The notes under the pieces are model-generated. The model saw only the letters and a program-made list of their open reading frames with translations. It made no database searches and was not told where the DNA came from. The translations under genes and the position numbers were made by a program. Positions 57,398 through 64,000 of a DNA stretch of 64,000 nucleotides are shown here, piece after piece. This DNA comes from Myxococcales bacterium (GTDB taxonomy: Bacteria > Myxococcota > Bradymonadia > UBA7976 > UBA1532). The stretch lies in NCBI GenBank assembly GCA_020633515.1, contig JACKDM010000014.1, forward strand, positions 1 to 64,000, read 5' to 3'. The stretch's first letter is position 1; the number at the start of each line of letters is the position of its first letter.

Positions 57398-59194
57398 GTG
57401 CTCGACTCGATGCCCGCCCGCCTGCTCGCCCAGGGAGACGCGCAAGGTGACACCCCCGCGGTCTGGTCGCGGGTCGACGGCGCCTGGCGGCCGCTGTCGT
57501 GGGCCGCCTACGCCGACCGGGTCCGCGCCTTCGCCGGCGCCATGATCGCGCGCGGCCTGCCGCCCGGCAGCACCGTCGCCATCATCAGCAACAACCGCGT
57601 CGAGTGGCTCATCGCCGCGATGGGCGCGATGGCCGCCGGCGGGGTCCCGTTCGGCGTCTACCAGACGCTGCCCGCCGACGAGGTCGCCTACGTCGTCTCC
57701 CACGCCCGCGCCCGCCTCGTCGTCGCCGAGGACGCCGAGCAGTGGGGCAAGATCGCCGCCTCGATCGACCAGTCGAAGCTCGACGCCGGCCTGCGCGGCG
57801 CGGTGATCGACCCCCGCGGCGTCGACGACCCGCGCGCCGTCGGGTTCGCCGCCTTCCTCACCGAGGGCGCCGGCCGCGGCGCCGAGGTCGAGGAGCGCAT
57901 CGCCGCGCTCGCCCCCGACGCGCTCGCGACGCTCATCTACACCAGCGGCACCACCGGCGTGCCCAAGGGGGTGATGATCACCCACCAGAACCTCGTGTGG
58001 ACCACCGACGCCGCCCGCGGCGCGCTCGGCTTCGACCCCGGCCCCGGCGACGGCATGGTCTCCTACCTGCCGCTCTCCCACATCGCCGAGCAGATGTTCT
58101 CGCTCTACCTCCAGGTCACCTTCGGCTACCCGCTGCACATGGCCGAGCGCCTCGAAGACCTCAAGGACGTGCTCGCCGTCGCCCGCCCCACGATCTTCCT
58201 CGGCGTGCCCCGCGTCTGGGAGAAGTTCAAGGCCGCGCTCGAAGCCCGCCTCGCCGAGCTGACCGGCCCCAAGGCGCTGCTCGTGCGCTGGGCCCGCGAC
58301 GTCGGGCTCCGCGCCGGCCGCCACGCCATCGACCGCGGCCCGCCCGGCGGACTGCTCGGCCTGCAGGTCCGCCTCGCCGAGAAGGTCTTCGCCGGCCCGC
58401 TCAAGGCGAAGCTCGGCCTCGACCGCCTCAAGGTCGCCGCCACCGCCGCCGCCCCGATCGGCGACGACGTGCTCACCTTCTTCCTCTCGCTCGGGATCGT
58501 GCTGCACGACATCTACGGCCAGAGCGAGGTCACCGGCCCGACCTCGTTCAACCGCCCGATCCCCGGCAAGCGCCGCCTCGGCACCGTCGGGCTGCCGCTG
58601 CCCGGCGTCGAGGTCCGCATCGCCGACGACGGCGAGATCTGCGTGCGCGGCGGCAACGTCTTCGCCGGCTACCACCGCGACCCGGCCGCGACCGCCGAGA
58701 TCCTCATCGACGGCTGGCTGCACAGCGGCGACCTCGGCGAGCTCGACCGCGACGGCTTCCTCCGCATCACCGGGCGCAAGAAGGACCTGATCATCACCGC
58801 CGGCGGCAAGAACATCGGCCCCGGCGCGCTCGAAGGCGAGCTCAAGGCGATCGACGGCGTCGCCCACGCGGTCGTGATCGGCGACCGCCGCAAGTACCTC
58901 ACCGCGGTGATGACCCTCGAACCCGAGCGCGCCCTCGCGCTCGCCCGCGCCAAGGGCTGGCCCACGACCATCGAAGCGCTCGCCGAGCACCCGAGCTTCC
59001 GCGCGCACGTCGAGGCCGAGGTCGAGCGCATCAACGCCGGCCACGCCCGCTACAGCCAGATCAAGAGCTTCGCGCTGCTGCCCGTCGAGTTCACCGTCGA
59101 CGGCGGCGAGCTGACCCCCACCCAGAAGGTCAAGCGCCGCGTCGTCGACGAGAAGTACCGCGACGTGATCGACCGTATGTACCCGGAAGAATAG
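57398..59194 (+). CDS. Long-chain acyl-CoA synthetase (AMP-forming)
   Basis: The 598-residue product activates fatty acids to acyl-CoA. It has the ANL signature LATLIYTSGTTGVPKGVMIT, SYLPLSHIAEQM, a typical FACS middle IYGQSEVTGPTSFN, the hinge GWLHSGDLGELDRDGFLRIT and GRKKDLIITAGGKNIGPGAL with its catalytic Lys-containing loop. Of two in-frame GTG codons, 57398 is favoured because GAGGAG (57387-57392) lies five bases before it and overlaps the other. It lies between a cNMP protein gene and rny. Confidence 0.94.
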   Translation: MLDSMPARLLAQGDAQGDTPAVWSRVDGAWRPLSWAAYADRVRAFAGAMIARGLPPGSTVAIISNNRVEWLIAAMGAMAAGGVPFGVYQTLPADEVAYVVSHARARLVVAEDAEQWGKIAASIDQSKLDAGLRGAVIDPRGVDDPRAVGFAAFLTEGAGRGAEVEERIAALAPDALATLIYTSGTTGVPKGVMITHQNLVWTTDAARGALGFDPGPGDGMVSYLPLSHIAEQMFSLYLQVTFGYPLHMAERLEDLKDVLAVARPTIFLGVPRVWEKFKAALEARLAELTGPKALLVRWARDVGLRAGRHAIDRGPPGGLLGLQVRLAEKVFAGPLKAKLGLDRLKVAATAAAPIGDDVLTFFLSLGIVLHDIYGQSEVTGPTSFNRPIPGKRRLGTVGLPLPGVEVRIADDGEICVRGGNVFAGYHRDPAATAEILIDGWLHSGDLGELDRDGFLRITGRKKDLIITAGGKNIGPGALEGELKAIDGVAHAVVIGDRRKYLTAVMTLEPERALALARAKGWPTTIEALAEHPSFRAHVEAEVERINAGHARYSQIKSFALLPVEFTVDGGELTPTQKVKRRVVDEKYRDVIDRMYPEE

Positions 59195-59213
59195 AAGAAC
59201 CGCGGGCCTCGCG

Positions 59214-60773
59214 TCAGCGCGCGACCGCCTGCGACGAGGTCTCGCGGATCACCATCACCTTGATCTGCCCCGGATAGACGCAGTCCTCCTCGATGCGGTG
59301 CGCGATCTCCATCGAGAGCCGCGCCGCGCCGAGATCGTCCACCCGCCTTGGATCGACCACCACCCGCACCTCGCGCCCGCCGGAGATCACGTAGGCGTGC
59401 CGGATCCCGCGGGGGCGGAACTCCTCGCAGATCGTCTCCACCTCGTCGAGCCGCTGCGTGTAGGTCTCGATCGTCTCCCGCCGCGCCCCCGGCCGCGCCC
59501 CCGAGAGCGCGTCGGCGGCGGCGACGAGGTGGGCGAGCGGCGACGACGGCTTCTCGTCGTTGTGATGCGCCGCGATCGGATGCACGATCTCCGGCGCCTC
59601 CCCGTGCTCGCGCGCGAACGCCGCGCCGCTGACCGCGTGGCTGCCCGCCGCCTCCGTCTCGCTCCACAGCACCTTGCCGATGTCGTGCATCAGCGCCGAG
59701 CGCTGCGCCGTGCGGATGTCGAGGCCGAGATCCTCGGCCATCATGCCGCACAGGTGCGCCGTCTCGATCGCGTGCGTCCACTGGTTCTGCGTGTGGCTCG
59801 TGCGGTAGAGCAGCTTGCCGACGAGGAACTGGATCTCGGGGTGCACGCCTTGCAGCTTCAGGATCCGCGTCGCCCGCCGCCCCGCGTCGCGCGCGATCTT
59901 CTCCAGATCGGCCCGCACCTTCTCCACCGTCGCCTCGACGAGCGCCGTGTCGAGCTCGGCGGTGCGCACCAGCCGCAGGAACGCGAGCCGCCCGACCTCG
60001 CGGGTGTAGGGATCGGGCGCCTGGAGGAAGTACCCGTCCTTCTCGTCCTGCTCGATGAACTCGACCTCGGTCGCCTCGGTGAGCGCGTGCAGCACCGCGC
60101 CCCCATCGGCGAGCAGCCGCTCGCGGATCCCCGCCTCGCGCGGCAGCTCGACCGTCGGGATCAGCCGCTCGGCCGAGAGCGGCACCCCGTAGCGATTGCA
60201 GGCCAGATCGATCAACCGCCGCGCCTCGCCCTCGGCGTGGTTCTGCGCCCACTCCTCGCGCGCCCGCGCCGCCTTCGCCGCCGCCACCCGCGCCTCGCCG
60301 ACGAGCTCGACCCCGATCTGGTCGATCAACTCGCCCCGGCTGTTGCCCGCGACCCGCTCGAACGCCTCGACGATCCGCCCGTCGAGCGCCTCGATCTCCG
60401 CCTCGATGCCCCGGATCGCCTCGCGCCGGAGCCGCATCTCCTCCGCCCGCTCCCCGAGCGCCCGATCGCGCTCCTCGACCCGCTCCGCCCGACCCTCACC
60501 CGCCGTCACCACCCGCCCGAGCCGCTCCTCGTCGGCTTGCAGCGCGCGCTCCTCGTCGGCGAGCTGCCGGGCGAGGCGAGCGCGCAGGTGCTCGGCGCGT
60601 TCGAGCGCCGCCTTGCGGCTCGCCGCCGCCTCCCCCTCGATCCCGGCGAGGCGCGCGGCCTCGTCCCGACGGGCGGCTTCGATGGCGGCGGCGCGGCGGC
60701 GACGGGCGGCGGCGGCCATCGACCCGGCGACGGCAGCGGCCCCGGCGGCGGCGGTCGCGGCGGCGATCAACAT
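59214..60773 (-). CDS. rny: Ribonuclease Y
   Basis: The 519-residue product matches the family length and order: an N-terminal membrane helix (LIAAATAAAGAAAVAGSM), a long coiled coil (about 30-190), a KH-like region and the HD domain with MHDIGK. Also present are AAHHNDEKPSS and AAADALSGARPGARRETIET, and the ending GQIKVMVIRETSSQA is near-invariant. It is an endoribonuclease that starts mRNA decay. The KH motif normally GRIIGREGRN reads GIRERLLADGGAV here, so RNA binding by that domain may be altered. ATG 60773 has GGAG seven bases upstream. Confidence 0.92.
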   Translation of the reverse strand: MLIAAATAAAGAAAVAGSMAAAARRRRAAAIEAARRDEAARLAGIEGEAAASRKAALERAEHLRARLARQLADEERALQADEERLGRVVTAGEGRAERVEERDRALGERAEEMRLRREAIRGIEAEIEALDGRIVEAFERVAGNSRGELIDQIGVELVGEARVAAAKAARAREEWAQNHAEGEARRLIDLACNRYGVPLSAERLIPTVELPREAGIRERLLADGGAVLHALTEATEVEFIEQDEKDGYFLQAPDPYTREVGRLAFLRLVRTAELDTALVEATVEKVRADLEKIARDAGRRATRILKLQGVHPEIQFLVGKLLYRTSHTQNQWTHAIETAHLCGMMAEDLGLDIRTAQRSALMHDIGKVLWSETEAAGSHAVSGAAFAREHGEAPEIVHPIAAHHNDEKPSSPLAHLVAAADALSGARPGARRETIETYTQRLDEVETICEEFRPRGIRHAYVISGGREVRVVVDPRRVDDLGAARLSMEIAHRIEEDCVYPGQIKVMVIRETSSQAVAR

Positions 60774-60904
60774 GCGAGACTCCGGCTGACCTCGGTGGGG
60801 CGCCCGCCGCGACGCGACGGGCGAGTGATGATGTCGGGATGCCGCCGGTGTTGCAAGCGATGCCGCGGCACGGCGGCGTTCGGCCGGCACGATGGCCCTT
60901 CGAA

Positions 60905-60943
60905 ACGGCAGGAGCCCCCGGCGCGCGTGGCGGCGGGGGCTCC
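60905..60943 (-). terminator. Probable terminator of the Spy-like gene
   Basis: On the minus strand GGAGCCCCCG (60943-60934) pairs with CGGGGGCTCC (60920-60911) around a 13-nt loop. TGCCGTTT follows, a weak T stretch, between the Spy-like gene and rny. Confidence 0.55.
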
Positions 60944-60965
60944 CGGGTGGAGGATCAGGCGGCGA

Positions 60966-61463
60966 TCACTCCTCGCCGCGCTTGCCCTTCTTCCACCGCT
61001 TGCCGCGCTCCTCGCCGCGCTCGGCGCGCTTCTCGGCGCGGAGCTGCTTGATCGCGGCCTGCTGCTCGGGGGTCAAGAGCGCGCGGACGTCGAACATGAC
61101 CGCCATCCGGTGCTGCTCGAGCGCGATGCGGGCGAGGCCGGCGCGCTCGACGAGGCGCAGGACCTCGGCCTTGTCGGGCTGGTCGGCGTCCATCGCGGCG
61201 CGCACCGCTTCGTGGGCGGCGCGCACGTCGCCGCGCAGCGCCTCACCGGCGTCGGCGCCGGCGTCGACGGTCTTCTGGATGCGTTCGAGGGTCGCGGCGT
61301 CGAGGCCGAGCTTGTCGGCGTTGCGCTCGAGCATCTTGACCATGCGGGCGGGGTGGGGGCCGGGCGGGCCGTGGTGGTGGGGGCCCTTGGCGAGCGCGGC
61401 GGCGGGGAGGGCGAGGCCGAGGGTGAGCAGCAGGGCGGCGAGGGCGTTGCGCGGGGTCTTCAT
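60966..61463 (-). CDS. Spy/CpxP-like periplasmic protein
   Basis: The 165-residue product has a signal peptide (ALLLTLGLALPAAALA), a His/Pro-rich start, then helices with the Spy family LTxxQ motif (ALLTPEQQAAIKQLRAEKRA) and LERNADKLGLDAATLERIQK. Members are chaperone-like or metal-response proteins induced by envelope stress. GGAGGAAG precedes ATG 61463. It is followed by a hairpin and then rny, which has its own ribosome site. Confidence 0.87.
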   Translation of the reverse strand: MKTPRNALAALLLTLGLALPAAALAKGPHHHGPPGPHPARMVKMLERNADKLGLDAATLERIQKTVDAGADAGEALRGDVRAAHEAVRAAMDADQPDKAEVLRLVERAGLARIALEQHRMAVMFDVRALLTPEQQAAIKQLRAEKRAERGEERGKRWKKGKRGEE

Positions 61464-61664
61464 CGGGGCTTCCTCCGGTGCGGCCGAGGGGGCTCCCTCG
61501 GGCGTTGTGGCGGGTACGACCCGGGGCGCGGCGATCGGGTTTACCGGGCGCGCGAAAGTTTTTCTGGCGCGGCGGCGAGGCGCGCGCACGATCGGCGCTG
61601 ACTTTGCCCGCGAGCGGCAAAGCGTCCACAATCGGGGTCCGTCGAACCCGCCCGAGGAGCGCCC

Positions 61665-62771
61665 GTGTCCGAGCCGTCCGATCGCCTGCCCGACGACGCG
61701 CCCGACGCTTCGGCCGCGGCCGACGAGCGGCCGGCGGCCGAGGCGGCGGCCGTCGATCGGGACGAGCCGACGAGCGCTGCGGATACGGTCGAAGACGACG
61801 ACGGCCGCCCGCCGGTGGTCGTCGACCGCGGCCGCATCGACGGGCTCCCCGCGGTGGTCGTCGACGGCCCCTCCGAGGCCTATCCCCACCCGGCGGCCGA
61901 TCGCTGCCCCTACTGCCTGACCTTCATCGGCCTCAACGCCGCCCGCCGCCGCGGCGTGCGCTTCTGCCCGCTCTGCGGCGCCGACTGGCAGACGATCGGG
62001 CGCGCGATCGACGCGCCGAGCGGGGCGGTGATCCCGTTCGGCGAGTACGAGCCGCCGCTCGACGAAGCCGACGAGGAGGATCACCCGACCGCGCAGTACA
62101 CCCGGCGCGCCGAGCCGGTGCGCACCGCGCCGCCGGTCGCGGCGCCACCGCCAGCGCCGGCCGAGGTCGTCGCACCGCCGCCGAGCCCGTGGGTGATGCT
62201 CGCGACGGGGCTGCTCATCGGGCTCGGGGGCACGCTCGGGGTGGTGATGTGGTATCGGCAGCGGCCGCCGCCGGCGCCGGTGACGGTCGCGGCGGCGCCG
62301 GTCGCGCGGCCGGTCGAGGCGCCGCCGCCGGTGGTCGCGCCGCCGGTCGAAGCGCCGCCGGTCGAAGCGCCGCCGGCCGCGTCGGCGGTCTCGCCCGAAG
62401 AGGTGCAGGCCGCGTTGCTCGACCGCGCGGCGCTGCTGCCGCCGTCGGAGCTCGTCGACATCACCGCCCGGGTCGAGGGGGACATCGTCTTCCTCGACGG
62501 CCGCGTCGGCAGCGGCGAGACGCTCGGGCAGGTCGTCGCCGCCGTCGCCGCCGTGCCCGGCGTGCGCGCCGTCGACAGCCGCGGCGTGCAACCCGCGGCG
62601 CGGCTGCACGCGGTCGCCGGCGGTGACACCCTCGCCAAGCTCGCCCGCCTCTACTACGGCGACGCCAACGCCTGGCCCCGCATCTACGACGCCAACCGCG
62701 AGGTCATCGACCGCCCCGACCGCCTCGTGCCGGGCATGAAGCTCAAGATCCCGCGCGCCGAGCAGCCCTGA
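61665..62771 (+). CDS. Zinc-ribbon, transmembrane, BON and LysM protein
   Basis: GTG 61665 has GAGGAG at 61654-61659. The 368-residue product has an acidic N-terminus, a zinc ribbon (CPYC ... CPLC, about 82-105) and a membrane segment (WVMLATGLLIGLGGTLGVVM). A Pro/Ala-rich spacer leads to a BON-type beta-alpha module (LVDITARVEGDIVFLDGRVG) and a C-terminal LysM-type domain (HAVAGGDTLAKLARLYYGDA ... LVPGMKLKIP). BON with LysM is known from the YgaU-type periplasmic proteins. The zinc ribbon would be cytosolic and the BON-LysM part outside, probably touching peptidoglycan. Confidence 0.86.
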   Translation: MSEPSDRLPDDAPDASAAADERPAAEAAAVDRDEPTSAADTVEDDDGRPPVVVDRGRIDGLPAVVVDGPSEAYPHPAADRCPYCLTFIGLNAARRRGVRFCPLCGADWQTIGRAIDAPSGAVIPFGEYEPPLDEADEEDHPTAQYTRRAEPVRTAPPVAAPPPAPAEVVAPPPSPWVMLATGLLIGLGGTLGVVMWYRQRPPPAPVTVAAAPVARPVEAPPPVVAPPVEAPPVEAPPAASAVSPEEVQAALLDRAALLPPSELVDITARVEGDIVFLDGRVGSGETLGQVVAAVAAVPGVRAVDSRGVQPAARLHAVAGGDTLAKLARLYYGDANAWPRIYDANREVIDRPDRLVPGMKLKIPRAEQP

Positions 62772-62780
62772 GCAGCCCGA

Positions 62781-63833
62781 TCAGGCGAGCCCGATCGACG
62801 CGTCGAGGTAGACGTCCTGCACCGTGTGCAGCACCTCGATCCCCTCGCTCATCGGCCGCTGGAACGCCTTGCGCCCGAGGATGAGCCCCATCCCGCCGGC
62901 GCGCTTGTTGATCACGGCGGTGCGCGCCGCCTCGACGAGGTCGTCCTCGCCGATCGCGCCGCCGCTGTTGATGAGCCCGATGCGGCCCATGTAGCAGTTG
63001 ACGACCTGATAGCGGGTCAGGTCGATCGGGTGGTCGGTGGTCAGCTCGCTGTAGACCTTGGGATCGGTCTTGCCGAACTTGAGGTCGCGGAACCCGCCGT
63101 TGGTCTCGGGCAGCTTCTGCTTGATGATGTCGGCCTTGATCGTGACGCCGAGGTGGTTGGCCTGCCCGGTCAGATCGGCGGCGACGTGGTAGTCGGTGCT
63201 GCCCTTCTTGAAGTCGCTGTTGCGGGTGTAACACCACAGGATCGTGAACAGCCCGAGCTCATGCGCCTGCTGGAAGGCCTCGGAGATCTCGGTGATCTGA
63301 CGGCGGCTCTCGGGGCTGCCGAAGTAGATCGTCGCGCCGACGCCGACGGCGCCCATGTCGAAGGCCTGCCGGACGCGGGCGTAGATGGTCTGGTCGTAGG
63401 TGTTGGGGTAGCTCAACAGCTCGTTGTGGTTGAGCTTGACGATGTACGGGATGCGGTGCGCGTACTTGCGGGCGGTCGCGGCGAGCACGCCGAGGGTCGA
63501 GGCGACGCCGTTGCAGCCGCCTTCGAGCGCGAGCTCGACGATCGCGGCCGGGTCGAAGTAGCGGGGGTTGGGCGCGAACGAGGCGCCGGCGGTGTGCTCG
63601 ATGCCCTGGTCGACGGGCAGGATCGAGAGGTAGCCCGAGCCGGCGAGGCGGCCGTGGTCGAAGAGCGTCTGCAGGTTGCGCAGCACCGGGAGCGGGCGAT
63701 CGGTCCAGCTCATGACCCGGTCGATGAAGTCGGGGCCGGGGGCGTGCAGCGAGGCGGCGGGCACGGTGTGGCAGGTGTGGCCGAGCAGGGTCTCGGCGTC
63801 GTCACCGAGCAGGTCGCGGATGGCTTTCGACAT
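62781..63833 (-). CDS. fbaB: Class I fructose-bisphosphate aldolase, DhnA type
   Basis: The 350-residue product cleaves fructose 1,6-bisphosphate through a Schiff base. It has the bacterial-archaeal class I pattern: [53 protein letters not shown] and [14 protein letters not shown], whose lysine is a plausible Schiff-base residue. Its length fits FbaB. It reads toward the zinc-ribbon gene and converges with it 10 bp away. The partial gene downstream on the other strand is divergent. Confidence 0.94.
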   Translation of the reverse strand: MSKAIRDLLGDDAETLLGHTCHTVPAASLHAPGPDFIDRVMSWTDRPLPVLRNLQTLFDHGRLAGSGYLSILPVDQGIEHTAGASFAPNPRYFDPAAIVELALEGGCNGVASTLGVLAATARKYAHRIPYIVKLNHNELLSYPNTYDQTIYARVRQAFDMGAVGVGATIYFGSPESRRQITEISEAFQQAHELGLFTILWCYTRNSDFKKGSTDYHVAADLTGQANHLGVTIKADIIKQKLPETNGGFRDLKFGKTDPKVYSELTTDHPIDLTRYQVVNCYMGRIGLINSGGAIGEDDLVEAARTAVINKRAGGMGLILGRKAFQRPMSEGIEVLHTVQDVYLDASIGLA

Positions 63834-63889
63834 GGCGCTCTCCTCTATCGGGAGGGGGGATTGTGGGGCACCGGCCGGCAGCTTACCAG

Positions 63890-63907
63890 TGGCTCACCGG
63901 TGAGTCA
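63890..63907. promoter_or_regulatory. Palindrome upstream of fbaB and the last gene
   Basis: TGGCTCACCGGTGAGTCA is palindromic around CACCGGTG: the inner 12 bp (63893-63904) are perfect and one outer pair is mismatched. It lies in the 150-bp divergent gap, so it could be an operator for either gene. Confidence 0.42.
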
Positions 63908-63928
63908 CCCGGCTCTCGTCGCCCGGCA

Positions 63929-63957
63929 TTGCGCTCCCCCGCCGCCGTGCCTAGAGT
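63929..63957 (+). promoter_or_regulatory. Promoter for the right-edge gene
   Basis: TTGCGC (63929-63934) and TAGAGT (63952-63957) are 17 bp apart, 27 bp before ATG 63984. Confidence 0.5.
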
Positions 63958-63983
63958 CGGGCGTCCCGCGGAGAGGAGCACCC

Positions 63984-64000
63984 ATGCAGCGCGCATTCAT
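63984..64000 (+). CDS. Start of a gene cut off by the window edge
   Basis: ATG 63984 follows GAGAGGAG (63971-63978) at ideal spacing and a promoter-like pair further up. Only the codons M-Q-R-A-F are visible, so the product cannot be named. Confidence 0.45.

Noticed and set aside
1..64000. Prophage, insertion sequences, integrons or defence islands
   Set aside because: No transposase, integrase, capsid, toxin-antitoxin or CRISPR-associated gene was seen; all genes look chromosomal.

Overview
This window is very GC-rich bacterial chromosome (C/G-ending codons throughout, long Ala/Arg/Pro-rich shadow frames). The best guide to its origin is an adjacent mglB-mglA pair whose MglA keeps the R53, T78 and Q82 residues known from Myxococcus. 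MopE-type Asp-rich Cys lipoproteins, PEGA-domain Ser/Thr kinases, FadL-like and TolB-like secreted proteins and many lipoproteins also fit a Myxococcota (former Deltaproteobacteria) genome. I see no phage, plasmid, insertion sequence or CRISPR array. The genus cannot be told from the sequence.

Layout. 1-2.05 kb: end of a TPR gene, then a stable-RNA cluster with four serine tRNAs (UGA, GCU, CGA, GGA), tRNA-Arg(ACG), tadA (whose enzyme edits tRNA-Arg ACG) and the SRP RNA. 2.1-9.5 kb: dnaX-ybaB-recR, then the polarity switch mglB-mglA with a coiled-coil tail-anchored protein, a TPR protein and a convergent GAF/degenerate-GGDEF protein. dnaX is split by one TGA at a gamma-like position. 9.6-15 kb: a lipoprotein with a structured leader, then HEAT-like, degenerate HD-GYP and tail-anchored EKPAV-repeat proteins. 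15-19 kb: a roadblock-like protein, a Trm112-like protein and FtsK. 19-26.4 kb (minus strand): an O-acylation operon (MBOAT, two SGNH proteins, Nudix-metallo-beta-lactamase fusion, CBM9-like secreted protein). 26.6-32 kb: punA, a lipoprotein, adk, and a secreted matrixin-like metalloprotease locus. 32-37.3 kb: Ser/Thr kinase and a MopE-like Gly-rich lipoprotein with several frame breaks. 37.3-44.5 kb: one long plus-strand run with a TPR/PEGA protein, a 41-residue small ORF, an NtrC-type regulator, its histidine kinase, a TPR/beta-barrel protein, a FecR-domain protein and a lipoprotein. 44.6-48.2 kb: rpmG, then TerB-like, PspA and classic AAA+ genes. 48.2-57.3 kb: FadL-like porin and duplicated-domain lipoprotein, cyclophilin, FMN-binding protein with a 4-TM partner, RluA-type pseudouridine synthase, secreted Cys-rich and CxxCH proteins, and a cNMP-binding protein. 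57.4-64 kb: long-chain acyl-CoA synthetase, RNase Y, Spy-like protein, zinc-ribbon/BON/LysM protein, class I aldolase, and the first codons of another gene.

The most interesting possible system is the TerB-like/PspA/AAA+ cluster at 44.98-48.18 kb. PspA belongs to the ESCRT-III superfamily, and a classic AAA+ ATPase two genes downstream recalls ESCRT-III/Vps4, so a bacterial membrane-remodelling module is a reasonable inference. Second are the polysaccharide O-acylation operon and the paired HEAT/HD-domain signalling genes. Several genes (dnaX linker, MopE-like C-terminus, PEGA protein N-terminus, TPR/barrel linker) change frame inside GC homopolymer-rich low-complexity DNA. Sequencing or assembly error should be excluded before reading biology into these.
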